From Schizophyllum amplum (Eukaryota > Basidiomycota > Agaricomycetes > Agaricales > Schizophyllaceae): 64,000 nt of DNA. How positions within the stretch are numbered: position 1 is the stretch's first letter; each line of letters begins with the position of its first letter. Below, one piece after another: positions 44,292 through 56,348 of this stretch. The notes under the pieces are model-generated. The model did not search any database and had not been told where the DNA came from. It worked only from the letters and a program-made list of their open reading frames with translations. The stretch is taken from NCBI GenBank assembly GCA_007026445.1, contig VDMD01000002.1:2790001-2854000 (forward strand). The letters are read 5' to 3'. The translations under genes were made by a program, and so were the position numbers.

Positions 44292-45073
44292 TTACAAAGA
44301 ACTCTTTTGTTCATTTCCAGAGGGGCATAGCAGAGATCGGCCGACTTCCTTTGTAGCACCTTTGGTCTCCTTAATGACGGCGCTGAAGGCCTTGAACTTG
44401 TCGCTCGACGCGTCGCCGATGAGCTGAAACGCGATGCTCTCGCTGGTCGTGACGACAGCACCCTCCGATCGCAGGCGCTGGAGGGCAATGGGCACTTCAA
44501 AGGCGTTGCAGGAGGACACACCGTCGGCGACGATGTAGACTTTGCCAGGGAAGGCAGAGTTACTGAGCAGATCCAGGGCCGTCTGCAGAACGCAGACGTG
44601 GGACTCGATGCCGAAGACGACAACATTGGTGATGCTGCTGTCTTTGATATGCGCGATCACGGGAGGAATGAGCATAGAGAAGAGCGTCTTGTCGTAGTTT
44701 CCGAGCAGGAGGGGACCGAGGGCATCGAGGTCGATGGCTGGGTCAATCGGTCCCAGAGCTGCGAGAGCTCAGAAGAGCCGAGCCGTTGCGGGATAGCACG
44801 CACCTTTGGCATTTTGGGTAGTTGCGACGACTCTGATCTCAAGAGTCTGAGAACACGAGTCGGTGAACCTGAGCAACACGCAGGGCTAGCGCGTACCTTG
44901 GCTACTCTGAGCAACTTGTTTGCGGACGCTACGACGGCGTCAAAGCCGTGGATCGCGCTTCCTGTCACGACTTGAGATGGAGTACATTAGAACCCAGCCA
45001 GCGTACTGAATCTGGTTTGTACATCGCAAAGCAGAAACAGAGTATTGCGAGGGTCAAGACGCGACGCGGACAT
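44292..45073 (-). CDS. Isochorismatase-family cysteine hydrolase
   Basis: Member of the isochorismatase-like hydrolases; the eukaryotic branch often has a mitochondrial or peroxisomal role with unknown substrate. Exons read MSASRLDPRNTLFLLCDVQT with the catalytic Asp in CDVQ, then FRSAIHGFDAVVASANKLLR, EIRVVATTQNAKALG, NYDKTLFSMLIPPVIAHIK, and the nucleophile loop VVVFGIESHVCVLQTALDLL with the Cys. Downstream is VYIVADGVSSCNAFEVPIAL. About 210 residues, normal for the family. Three short introns, one starting GTACGC between TRF and the following codons. The last about 15 residues are basic and unlike relatives, so a further 3' intron is possible. It is convergent with AP-3 mu. Confidence 0.88.
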
Positions 45074-45377
45074 GGTGGCGGCAGATAAGGAGGAGAGAAG
45101 ACTGAAGTTGATCTTATCAGTCCGGAGTAGAGCCGGTGTCGGCCGGGCGCGGACGGCGTGGCGGCAAGTTGGAGTTCAGTGTTTGCTTTCCGCCCTCACG
45201 AGCAGATACAACGCACGGCCGTTCGTCGCTGCTCACCGCGCTGTCCGTCCGTCCTCGAAGGGCTCAAGCACCTCCTCAGCGCCAAAGCAGCTAGCTTAGC
45301 TCCCCCAAGTTCCGTTTTACGGCGTCCTCTCCTTAATCACACTCTTTAACAGAGAACTTTCCTTTCTCTTTCACGTC

Positions 45378-48300
45378 ATGGCTTCCACTCCTATTGTCCA
45401 CGAAGAGTCGACGGAAAGGCTCAGGGTGCGTCCAATTTTTTCCGATTTTTTTCGTGTGCGATAACGTGTTCCGCAGTTCGAGTCGTTCAAGATGGGTGGT
45501 GCAATGCCGCCCGCGCCTCAGCGTCTGAGCCATGGCCACCGTCGCTCACATTCAAGAAACTCATCAGTATCTTTGTCTCTGTCTATGCCATCTATTGCAA
45601 CGAAACCCCAACCGCTATCGCCAGCGAATGTCAATGCACCGCCCGCGAACCTCACTTCCCACGACAGGCGCAACTCCCACCACAGGCGCCGCTCGTCCGT
45701 CTCCACCCGCCGTGAATCGGCCGAGATGATGGGCGTGTCCATCCCCGACCTCCCGACCTCCATCTCGGAGGACAACATCAACTTTGGCGAAAAGGACTCC
45801 ATTCGGAGGCGCGCTCTCATGGCCCTCGAGGGCAAGGCCGACCTTTCCTTTTCCAAGGTCGAGATCCCAGAGCTTTCACAAGAGCTGTCACCTCTCGGTG
45901 CGTGTTTCAAAATGAAGCGAAAGGTACACTGCGGGCTCACGTGTGTCACTGTAGCAACCAAGCCGACGCCATCATTTCCGGCCGCTCCTGGATACGGCAG
46001 TAAGCGCGAGTCTTTCAAACTCCCACCATCTTCTTCTTCGAAAGACCAACTCGGCACGCTCGTCGAAGAGGAGGAGGAAGACGAAGAAGACGAGTGCGCG
46101 CTTCCGAAGTCGCCACCGCCGACACCTGTCACGCCCACTGTTCCTGTCGCTACCCGCCCGCGACCAGCCACCCTTGCCCTCCGTCCGCTCTCGCTGACCC
46201 CGGAGAGCCTGGGCTCGTTGTCGCTCCCGACACCTCCCAGCGTGTCACCTCCACTCAACGCCGGTCTTCGTCAACTAGCACTCATGTCTGAAGACGTCCC
46301 GTCGAAGCGTCAATCACTTATACTGACGCCTTCCCCGACCCCACACAAGAAGCACCCTATCCTTCACCTGGACCTGTCGGAGAGTCCATCACCGAGCCCG
46401 CCGGCAGAAGGCAGCAAGGCCAGCCGTCGCAGCAGCATCTCCTACAAGAAGACATCGTCGACAGGCTTGCCCACGCCGGACATGACCCCGACCTTCTCCG
46501 AGCGCCGTTTTTCGCTCACGAACCGGAGTAGCATGGAGAGCAGCAGCACCAGCAGCGCCGATTACTCGCCTCGCTGGAGCCACTGCACGGCGCCGTCCGC
46601 ATCCTCTTCCGTGTCCAGCTCCTCCAACCCCTTTCACCGCCCGCTCAGCACCTCAGAGCAGCACTTCCTGTTCAAGTCCCATAACGCGCTCCTGGCCCGC
46701 ATCCAGGACCTCGAGCGGGCTCTGACCTCCCGGCGCCCGGACAGTGTGGACGGGCGGCCCGCATCTTTTGTGTCCGCATCGTCTGCGGGCGCGCGCCCAA
46801 TGTCAATGGCTTCTGACGCGTCTGAGCCCAATGACGAGATGCTCCAGCTCATCGCTGATCTCAAGGCTGAGCGCGACGAGTTGAAACGCGATGTCGACGG
46901 CTGGCGTGTTCGCGTGGGCGACCTCGACAAGCAGATGGGCGTCCTTGCGAAGCGTGTTGAGAATGAGCGCCGAGAGGCTTGGGTCGCCCGCAGCCGCGCC
47001 GCCATCGTCGAGGCGGAGAAGGCCGCGTTCGGGTCGGACAAGGAACGGCTCGAGCGCGAGCTCGATGACTGTCGGGCCACGCTCGCCAGCGTCGTCGAGG
47101 AGAAGGAGAGCTTCGAAAAGGAGGTCGAAGCTCTAAAGGAGGATAAGCGGGCGTTGCAGCAGCAACTCGAGGAGATGCGGGAGGAGATGCAGACCATCGA
47201 CAACATGCGGGACGAGCAGCTCATGGCCACGCCCAAGCCGGTGGACTTCCAGGCGCCGCCTACGCGTCACCGGGGCATGACGCTTGAGTCTCTCGACTCG
47301 GAGAGCTCGATGACGGACGTGGAACCTGAGCACTCGATCGACAGCTTCGAGTTTGGTCTCAAGGCCGTCGTCGAGGACCACGAAGAGGACGAGTCCTTCT
47401 ACGACGAGGACAACGGCCTGGCCGGCTACGAGGACGAGGACGACTTTGACATGGGCTTGCAGAGCCCTGTCCTCGGTTCCTCCTCTTCGTTCTGCTCGGA
47501 TGACGATATTCCCCGGTCTACCGAGCACCTGTTGACGACCACCGTTACGCCTCCTGCTGCAGATCCCGAGGCTACGCCGACGCTCAATACGTCCTTCGAC
47601 ACCTCGGTGCGCCCGACTCACCGTCCGTCGTTCTCGCGCTGGACGTTCCCTCGTGGTGCTACGGTCGATGCATCGAAAGAGGAGAGCGACAAGTTCTTTG
47701 GCTGCCTTGACAGCGACAGCGAGATCGACCCGATTAGCCCGCGCAGCCCTACCTTCTCTTTCGAGCGGAGCAAGGAGCTGTTTAAGGCCGGTCTCAGCAA
47801 TGCCGCGACTGACTCGCTGCCGTTCATGCTGCGTACCAACCTCGGCATCGTCGACGAGGAGATGCCGCGGAGCCCTATCCTCGATGTTGTGATGGAGGAG
47901 GATGAGGAGGAGGAAGAAGAAGAAGAAGAAGAGGTTTACTCGGAGGAGGCTGAGTCGGAGTCGGAGGATGAAGAGGAAGAGAGTGGTGAGGAAGAGGAAG
48001 AGGAGACCTGCATGTTCGGTGAGGTGGGCGGCATCACCATCACGTTGACGCCAGCGGACTCGGACGAGGCGGAGGAGGTTAGCGCGCTGGAGCCCACGCC
48101 GGAGGTGGAGGACGACCTGCCAACACCGAAGACGGAAGTGCCGAACCCGATGATTACCATCGTCGTGACTGAGCCCGAAGCGCCCACCACCGCGCGCGCC
48201 GAGGAGCCCGTGATCGAAGCGGTTCCGGAGCCAGTTGTCAAAGCGCCTGCCCCCGTCAAGCCTGTGCCTATGTTCGAGCCATCCGACGATGAGGAGGACG

Positions 48301-49051
48301 AGGTAACGCCCACTTTCAACTTTGGGCGCCCTCCGGCACGGCAACCGTCCCCGTCTGGCATCCCCCGTGTCAGCGTGAAGCCTTCATTGGCCGACTCGCC
48401 ACGGTTCTCGACGCCTAGCCCGGACAATGCGACTGTGTCCCCGCCGCCGAGGCGCGCAGGCGCAACGGCCTCGTTCATCCCTCAACCCAAGTCCACGCCC
48501 ACGTTCATGCGCCAACCCGCGCGCAAGCCGCTCGCGCCCAGCAACAAGCCCGCTGGCACAAACGGTTCGCGCAAGCTGCCTGCCTCACGTGCGTCCAATA
48601 CTGATTCCCCCTGTGCTCAGACGAGCGCAGCGCGAGCGACGCCGACGCGGGTTTCAGATCCTCACCGCGGTCGCGCTACCCCGACGCGGCTGCCCCGACT
48701 GCGTCAGTGCTGATGCAGAGCGTCGACCTCACGGGCGAGGCGCTCTTCGACGGCACTCCGCGCATGCCGAGTACGCCGCCGACGCGGTCGATTCTGCCCA
48801 CGCAGATCATGTCGCCGCCACGGCTCTCCTTCCAAACTCTCACGAACCTCATGTCCTGGTCGTCGCCCAAGGCGGCGCCTTCACCGATGATGACGCCGAA
48901 GATTGATGTTGACCTGCCTCGTCCGCCTCCTGTTGCGCAACGCGGCTTCGTGTCGCGCGAGCGGCAGCTCGCCAAGCTGCGCCTGCGCCTCGCGCGGGAA
49001 GGCTGGATGGGCGGTGTAGAGGTCTCGGGCCCCGGCGCTGTCCACTTGTAA
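45378..49051 (+). CDS. Large disordered/coiled-coil protein, unknown function
   Basis: Four exons (45378-45425, 45477-45897, 45955-48588, 48621-49051) sum to 1177 aa in frame. The N-terminal 400 residues are Ser/Pro/Arg-rich with many Ser-Pro and RRxS sites (SISYKKTSSTGLPTPDMTP). Residues about 390-570 form a coiled coil (HNALLARIQDLERAL, then ADLKAERDELKRDVDGWRVR through REEMQTIDNMRDEQ). Then come an acidic half with a run of Glu (near 47900-48010) and a basic Pro-rich tail containing PARKPLAPSNKPAG. It ends RQLAKLRLRLAREGWMGGVE. A cytoskeletal, polarity or nuclear scaffold role is possible but not shown. Intron 45898-45954 is in frame and stop-free; intron 48589-48620 is only 32 nt. Confidence 0.75.
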
Positions 49052-50221
49052 TTGAGGTGCGTTTGCCAACCTCCATTCTTCTCATTTGAGGCTAACTCGG
49101 ACGGCAGGCCCGGGTTTTCCCAAACTTGCAATACTATGCGCGGACTTGTACTACCCTCCCCCTCTCCCCCTTACATGAACGCTTTGCTCACGCTCTGCGA
49201 TCCCCCATGGCACGGTTACTGGTTTGTTGTTTTACCTATGCAGCCGCGCGCTGGCGGCGTGCGCCTCTGTGGGGCGCCGCTGCGCCCAAAGGCGTGCTCT
49301 TGATCCCCTTTACCTACGTATATCCCAAAATCGTCGCTTTGTTCCGCTTTTCGTTATTCTTATCTACGGCGGCTTGACGCTCCGTACCGTTTTCGAATCC
49401 CACTTCTTCTGTGCCATAGGGAAGGACGAACGTGTTCTGGCTTCTGTGTACCATCATATTTTGTTTCCCCCACTGCGAGCAATAACTGTTGATTGCGCCG
49501 CGATGCACATGAGTTCCCCTCACGTATATGCCTATATGCCTGACGCTAGTACGTCGTCTCCTACTTATGATAATCTGATCACCTCTTTGTTTTCTAACCT
49601 CTGGCTGACATGCGCGAGACATGCGAACGCAGAAGCCTGTGGCGTGGGGTGGAATGAATGGAGACGGGCAGCTGAGTGCGGTATCCGATATTTGTGGCAG
49701 TGGGCGCTGATGACTCATGAAAGTCTAGGCCCGATGCGTGATATTCGACTATTGCCCCCTGCTCCTCCTCGCACCATCCTCCCTCCCCACCTCCCTCGGC
49801 TGTCGCTACGCTCCCCCTGAGCAATAGGCGCCCCTTCATTAGCCATTGACGCCCGAGAAAAATCTGGAAGAGGCGCTGAGACGCGGGGCGGGCGGGGGAC
49901 CCCAGGACCCAGAACCCCAGCCAGACCGACCTATTCTGGTCGCGGTGTTGTCTGCGGGGAGGACAACACAAGGACAATATGTCGAGCGGGCTCATGTCCT
50001 CTCCGAATTCGAATCGCCAGTCTCCGAATTGCGGTCCAGATTACGGAAGGATGCGGAAGCCGTTATACAAAAGGTTGCCTGCGAAGGGGGCGACGCCGCA
50101 CACCCACCGCACACCACTCGGCAGAGGCTATAAGGCCAGCTTGCCCTCCGCTGCAGACTCTACTTCTGCTCTTGCTCTGCCCTCACCGCACCCTCTCGTC
50201 ACCTCACTTTATTCGCCCGAC
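49052..50221. other. Intergenic region
   Basis: About 1.2 kb with the 3' flank of the large gene and the promoter of the first NDUFA4-like gene, including CTATAAGG at about 50127-50134. Frames in 49224-49820 lack domains and overlap antisense frames; no gene seen. Confidence 0.45.
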
Positions 50222-50636
50222 ATGACGCTGCTCCGTGACAACATGCGCCGGAACTTTATGAGGAACTGGTGGGTGGCAGCCACTTTATCTCTACGAAGCC
50301 CTCGACTGACGAACGCTGCAGGTACGCCGTTGAGGCCTTGCCCATCTGGATTATCATCGGCACCGTCATTGGCATCGGGGGCCTCTCGATTTACCGCGCC
50401 GTGCAAGCACCAAGCGTAACGTGGACGAGTGCGTAGTTGCCTTTGTCGTCCTCGCCGACTGGCTGACCGTGCGCCGCAGAGGCCAACCCGACGCCGTGGA
50501 ACCGGATCAAGCCTGACGAGCGCGTCAAGCTCATGGAGGTCAACCAGAAGATGGGGAAGAAGTGCGTGGCCCTCCGCTCGCCTCAATTGGTGGTGTACTG
50601 ACAGCGACCCACAGGTGGTCCCGGGACGAGTTGTGA
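50222..50636 (+). CDS. NDUFA4/MLRQ-like mitochondrial inner-membrane protein, copy A
   Basis: Family of small one-helix proteins of the respiratory chain (NDUFA4, first assigned to complex I, now to complex IV). Exons 50222-50268, 50322-50428, 50480-50561 and 50615-50636 give 85 aa. Order: basic start MTLLRDNMRRNFMRNW; the membrane helix ALPIWIIIGTVIGIGGLSIY; then VTWTKANPTPWNRIKP, the family NPTPWN block; and EVNQKMGKKWSRDEL. Introns are 47-53 nt. A related copy lies 560 bp downstream on the same strand with three introns in matching places. Confidence 0.85.
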
Positions 50637-51199
50637 TTGAGCCTACGTTGCTCGTCGGCCTCCCACAGACTTCTCCTTGACATCTTCCGTTTTTCGACCT
50701 GGACTGGCGCCGCTGCATTCAATCGCGCCGCCCTCCTCGCATGTCCCGGCCCTACCCAAGCTGTATTTCTATCATTAATTTCCTCCGCTGCTTCCTCTGT
50801 GCAATATGATTATTTGGACCATTCTCTCGTGCATGAACATGCGGCGTTGTCGATGACCACCTCGATGCAGGAAGACAGACATGACTGCGGGTTGTCTGTG
50901 GTGGCCACTAATCCCAGTTCGAAGCCGGTGCACGGGTTATACGGCTGGCACTCGAGCTTCTGTGGCCGGGCATGTGCCAGGTACGTCTCCTCTCACTACT
51001 GAATCCTCTCCACGGTCTTCACCTTCGGCGCCATGGGCCTCTGGCGCGCAGGGGCTTGTCGTCACTGGAGGTCACGCTCATGTTCGTTTGCTTACATACG
51101 CAGGTGGCACCGTGGGAACACGTCTTTCCGAATGCAGCCGCCGTATAAAAGCGCGGAGACGTGCTTCCGGTCGCTCATTCCGTTTGCACATCATTAGAC
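50637..51199. other. Spacer between the two NDUFA4-like genes
   Basis: Holds the 3' flank of copy A and the promoter of copy B with TATAAAA at 51144-51150. No gene seen. Confidence 0.45.
51144..51150 (+). promoter_or_regulatory. TATA box of NDUFA4-like copy B
   Basis: TATAAAA, 50 bp before the ATG at 51200. Confidence 0.55.
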
Positions 51200-51655
51200 A
51201 TGTCTGCTGCTCAGTCTGCTTTCCGTCGCAACCTCAAGCACTGGTTTGCCGTCGAGGTAAGCGGATTCCAACTTCAGACTGAGCAAGTGCGCTGACGATG
51301 GTTGCAGGCGATCCCTATGTGAGTTTTGTCGCAGAGTGATACGAGAGCAGGAGTGCTGAAAGTATCCAGCTACGTTATCATGGGCGGTGCCGTCACTGGC
51401 GCTGGCTGGTATCTGACGCGCCTCGCTCGCGCTCCCCACGGTGCGTGACGAGAGTTCCCTGTAATTGCCATGTACTGACACCGACATCAGTCGTTTGGTC
51501 GCGCGAGAACTCGACGCCCTGGAACACCATCGGCCCCAACCAGAGCCCGAAGATGTTCAACGTCAACCAGGAGTTCGAGTCCAAGTGCGTCGTATCTCAT
51601 ATTCTATGCATAGCCCGCTGACATTCCGCCCAGGTGGAACCGCAAGCTTCTGTGA
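51200..51655 (+). CDS. NDUFA4/MLRQ-like mitochondrial protein, copy B
   Basis: 84 aa after splicing. Basic start MSAAQSAFRRNLKHWFAVE; then AIPI split over an 11-nt exon (51308-51318, GCGATCCCTAT); membrane helix YVIMGGAVTGAGWYLTRLAR; VVWSRENSTPWNTIGPN; and VNQEFESKWNRKLL. It resembles copy A throughout, with NSTPWN for NPTPWN, so the pair arose by tandem duplication followed by marked divergence. The 11-nt exon is needed to keep the frame and gives the conserved AIPI where copy A has ALPI. Both could be differentially expressed isoforms of one respiratory-chain subunit. Confidence 0.82.
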
Positions 51656-51908
51656 CCTTGCCTCCGGTTATCGTTATTTGAGTTTCGTCGCGCTACTGCA
51701 TTCTCGCTGTGTACATGTCTCCTTCTACCCACACAATGGATAATACATCCAGTCCTGTAAACGATCGTTCTCCGTCCGATGTCGCCTGATCACGGAAGCG
51801 CGGGCCACGGCTATCCGTGTCCGGCCCGTCCATCGATACTTCAGAACTTGGAGCTTCACCATTTCCCCTCCTTCCTTCCCTACCACGACGCCCTCGACGC
51901 CCGGCGCC

Positions 51909-53278
51909 ATGTCCGCCAACCTTGAGCCTGTTCCAGGACCTCGCGTGGTGTGCAGAATTCATCGACGACATTGGCACTTGGTCTGACCGTCTCCTTAAGG
52001 CTGAACTCGAAGACGGAACGTCGGCACTTGTCTTTGGGGCCGCTTGTTTTTCTCACTTCTACGCCGATGAGGCGACTTTGAAGTCCACCAGCTTGCCAGC
52101 GGACACCGTCCGTCTCGCTCTACGGTAATTTTCCACGTGCGCATATATTCTGATTTCAGGCTCATTTGACGCGCATATACTCGGTATAGCTACGGCATCA
52201 CTGCTTTCGATACCTCACGGTACTATGGCGAGTCCGAAGTCGTACTTGGCCAAGCTCTCAAGGACGTAGCGGATGAGTTCCCCCGCGAATCGTACAAGAT
52301 CGTATGTGGTCCTCATCGTGTGTTACAGATATCTCACCCTACAGGCAGATGACCAAGTGCGGACGGATCGCCGGTTCCGACTTCGACTACTCACCTGAGG
52401 GCATCCGCGAGAGCGTCCTCCGCAGCCTCAAGCGCCTGCAGACGACATACCTCGACACCGTCTACCTGCACGACATCGAATTCGTCGCCACGCCTTACGC
52501 GCCGCGCTCTGAAGGCAACCACCTCGGCGCGTTGGGGTCCTACAGCATCAAGGACGACCTCCTACCCACCGCCCAACAATACAACCTCCCCGACGAATCC
52601 GTCCCCTACGGCCTCGCCCCCGGCGACGAGCCCACCATCCGCGGCCCCGGCGACGAGCAGATCCTCGCCGCCTTCGCCGAGCTTCGCAAGCTGAAAGCCG
52701 AGGGCCTAGTCCGGCGCATCGGCATTACCGGCTACCCCCTCCCCACCCTCCTCCGCCTCGCGCTGCTGATCAAGGCGCGGCAGGGCGTTGATGAGGGGCA
52801 GAGCGTCGGAAGCGGAGAACAGGCCGCCCCCATCGACGCCCTGCTCTCCTACTGCCACCTCACCCTGCAGAACGCCGCGCTCGCGGGGTTCGCGCCGCAC
52901 CTCGTGCGGCGGGCGGGCGTCGCGTCCGTACTCAACGCGTCGCCCTTCAGTATGGGCCTGCTCACGAGCGCGGGGGCCCCGAAGTGGCATCCGGCGCCTG
53001 CGGGGCTGCGGGAGGCGCAGGCGAAGGCGGCGGAGGCGCTGAAGGGCGAGGGCGTGGAGCTCGCGGATGTGGCGCTGGGATACTCGCTCCGGGCGGGCAA
53101 GGGTATGCCGCTGGTCGTAGGACTGAGTAACCCAAGGGAGGTGCACGAGAATGTGCGGGTGTGGCGGGAGGTGTTGGCGGAGGGAGACCAGAATGAAGTG
53201 CGGGAGCGGCGAGAAAGGATGGTGCGGGAGATGATTAAGGATGCTGGCTACATGGACTGGTCCTGGCCCTCACCGTAA
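51909..53278 (+). CDS. Aldo/keto reductase, D-arabinose/L-galactose dehydrogenase type
   Basis: NAD(P)-dependent oxidoreductase of the branch that contains yeast Ara2, which makes erythroascorbate precursor from D-arabinose in the cytosol. Exons 51909-51947, 52000-52124, 52190-52301 and 52349-53278 give 401 aa, longer than the usual 320-350 because of a Gly/Pro-rich insert around DDLLPTAQQYNLPDESVP. The tetrad is present: Asp and Tyr in GITAFDTSRYYGESE, Lys in MTKCGR, His in DTVYLHDIE. Cofactor-side blocks are RIGITGYPLPTLLRLAL, LLSYCHLTLQNAAL, and LVVGLSNPREVHENVRVW. The first intron ends in AAG and gives the start MSANLEPVPGP; an alternative upstream ATG reads only low-complexity sequence. 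Confidence 0.85.
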
Positions 53279-53581
53279 ACTTTACGCGTTGTTATATGCC
53301 GGGCAGCTCTCAGATTGAACAAATTAATGTCGCCAGTCAGACTTTGAAGCGGTGACGAGGATCAGTTGGATTCGAGATCATATGTATCAACACTGTCAAG
53401 CTAAGGCCCATGTGAAGTCGAACGTCCACCGGGTCCAAAGCCTCCCACCCAGAGGTACAAACAAGAGTATACATTACGCAAACACAGACAACAAACAAGA
53501 CACGTATGTAAGCCTCGAGATATCGTACAGATCAGCAAGAAAGCAAGATAAAAGCACACCATGCCCAAAGTTCATCCAGTA
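53279..53581. other. Convergent 3' intergenic region
   Basis: About 300 bp between the facing aldo/keto reductase and Zn2Cys6 genes. No feature seen. Confidence 0.4.
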
Positions 53582-56348
53582 TCACATATGTCCCATGGGC
53601 GGATGGTACGGACGCAGCAGCTGTGTCCACTCGCCCTGCGCGATCCCGACCGCCGCGCCCCACATCGTCGGGTCATCCACCGGCTGCTGCGCAAACTGCT
53701 GGTACCGCTCCATGCCCGACGGCCCCTGCGACGGCACCCATGCCCTGCCACCCTGCCACCCGCCCTGCGGTGTATGCGGCGATGGCATTTGGTGGTCCTG
53801 AGGCGGCGGCGGCGGTGCCATCGACACTGGCGCATGATACCCAGCCTGCGGCGGCGCATCGTACCGCACCGCGCTCACCAGCCCATCCGCGACCACGGGC
53901 ACAGGCGGGCTCGCGCTCACCAGCCCGCCGGGGCTGTCCGTGGGCATGCTCCCGCTCGCCGAGTACGCGAGCCCGCGCGGGCTTTCCGCGGCCGCGGCGC
54001 CATGCCTTGGGTCCCCGCGGTCGTAGTAGGGGAACGCGAGCCTTCGGACGCGCGCGAAGACCTGCGCGCGCTGCTTCTCGCGGCCCTCGGGCGTGGCGCG
54101 GAGAAAGTCGGGCCCGTACAGCGGCGCGAGCGTCTCGAGGATGTCGAGCGCCTTGGCGGCGAGGCCCGTGGCGTCGTGGCCCTGCGCGGCCTCGAGGGTG
54201 GCGAGCGCCTTGCGGACGCTGCCGCGGAAGAGCGAGGCGCCGGGCTGGTCGGGGTTCGCGATGAGCTGGAAGGAGAAGAACATGGCGGCGGAGAAGCAGT
54301 GGAAGGGGCCCCAGTTCATGTGGCCGGGCACCGCGAGCGTCTCGTGCGCGAGGAAGTCGGGGGAGGACTGGGCGACGAGGGCGATGAGCTTGTCCGCTGA
54401 AGCGACGGCTATTTCGAGCGACGGTGCCATCTTCTCTGCCTCCTCGCGAGACACGCCGTTGATCTCGTCCTTCGGGTCCTTGCTGCCATCGCTTGTCCCC
54501 TGCTTCACCGTCGCAAGCGCGCTCGCGATGGCTGCGTAGGGGCGATGCAGAGTGAACCGGATGTGATAGTAGCTCGTGCGGATGATGACGCTCTGCACGC
54601 CAAGCCGGCGCAGGGCGGGGTCCGTGCTCGCCAGATTTCGCGCGAGGCGGAAGTCGTCCAGGTCGAGTTCAGCGGGCAATGCGTCCAGCCATTGCGTCAG
54701 CGCGCGGTCGTTGGCCAGCACAGACGAGTACGGTACCGGCCGCACCGACACGGCGTCGTCCATGATGTCTCCCAGTATGAATGCCAGCCGGAACAGCGCG
54801 AGGTTCGGCAGATACAACCTCCCGGTCTTGTCGATCGCAGGGTCGCAGTACGATGGCAATTGAGTGTCGAAGTGGTGCGAGGCGATGGAGAGCGGGCGCC
54901 CGAGGAGAAAGGACTGCCAACGTTCAAGTAGGACGACGTGCCACCATGCCCAGCGGCGGCGCTCCGCAACGTCGCGATGCATTTTGAATTTTCCTGGGTC
55001 ACGGTGCAAGCCCAGCGCCATTGCAATCATCGTGATCTCGCCTTTCAGCGCAAACAGTTCTTCGCTGTCGTTCTTGAGGAGGGAAAGGTGATGGCAGCGC
55101 ACGAGCAGGAGCTCAACGAGTTCAATTGAATATGCGCGCGGCGACTCGGCGCGGTGCCGGGCCAACGCTTCGCCGCAAACGCTTGCGAACGTCGCGGCGA
55201 TCTCGTCCATGCTGCGCGCCCCGAAGGAAAGCAGCAGGGGCGATCCTGGGTGCAGGTAGCGCATCGCAACTGCCATGATGCCCGCGGCCGTTGCAAGCGT
55301 GAGACGGTCGGACGAGCGGTTGTTCTTGTATCTCGCCCACGCGGCGCGGAATGACGGCGGACTGATATGGCGGTAAACCCAGTTGCCGTACTCGAAGTAG
55401 TGCTCGATGAGCCCGTCCATGATGGGCAGCGGCGGGAGCATCTCGATGAGGTCGCGGTCGTAACGGAGCTCGGGCGCAGGGCCGTCCGCATCTCCCGGGC
55501 CACGATCCATCTCCTCGCTGCCGCCCTTTTGCTGTGGCGTGTTAGCGTACATCGAGGGCGGATGGAACATCGTGCTTACCATCAGCAGCAGCGTCTCGCT
55601 GCTCGTGGGTCCGGCATAGAGGCCACCGCGCCCTTGATGTATCGCGCCCGTTGGAACGGGCCCTCCCGCAGACGCCGGCTCGGCCATCTCTAGCTTGGGC
55701 AGCATGGGCGGGGTGGGCCCAAACGGCGCGAGCATCGGCACATTGGCGGGGATGAATTGGTTCGGAGGCGGTAGGGGATTCGCTGCATAGATGTATGTCT
55801 CGAGAAGGGACAACGAATGGCGAAGGCGACTGATCTCCTGGACCGGGTCGATGCGGCTGGGTCCGAGGACATTGTCATGAGCGCGGAAAACATAGGGACC
55901 TCCGAGGACATACTGGGCATCTTCTCCGCGGGATTCGGGCTCAGGGCCACGCGCGTCTTGATAACATGACGCGGTAGTTCCTGCAAGACGCGGTCAACAT
56001 CCAGCGGGAGAAATGGCAGAGACCGCACCTCTGAGCACGCAGGACGAGCAGGGGCGGTGTCTGGGCGCGGCTGAGCGCAGGCAGAGGCGGTTAACGCGGG
56101 GACAACGAACCTGTCGCACTTGAGCTTGCTCTGTCTGGCGCGCGGACTCGTCAAAATCGGCGTTCGCAGCTCGACAAGAACTCTACACACCTGCACGGCT
56201 CGCAGTTGATGGCCTTCCGCGCGCGCTTCGTCGGCGGACGGCCGCCCTCGTCGTTGTCGGGCCGCGGACGGACTGTTCCCGCGGACGAATTGGACTTGAG
56301 GACTTTGGGCCGCGGAACTGTCGGAGGGCCTTGCTCTTGGTCCGCCAT
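53582..56348 (-). CDS. Zn2Cys6 fungal-specific transcription factor
   Basis: Nuclear DNA-binding regulator. The binuclear zinc cluster is spread over the first three exons: CEPC at the end of exon 1, RQSKLKCDR in exon 2, and HRPCSSCVLRGTTASC in exon 3, so all six Cys are present after splicing. A basic stretch (RPPTKRARKA) precedes it. A short coiled segment ISRLRHSLSLLETYIY is the likely dimer linker. The fungal_trans domain follows from about residue 200, with IEHYFEYGNWVYRHISPPSF and IAMALGLHRDPGKFK, then RRRWAWWHVVLLERWQS. The C-terminal 150 residues are Pro/Gly/Gln-rich and disordered. About 840 aa in all. Target genes cannot be read from sequence; the neighbouring aldo/keto reductase is convergent and only a weak candidate. 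Confidence 0.88.

Noticed and set aside
47133..48344. 403-codon minus-strand frame
   Set aside because: Mirror of the acidic half of the large plus-strand gene; the Leu/Phe runs are complements of GAG/GAA.
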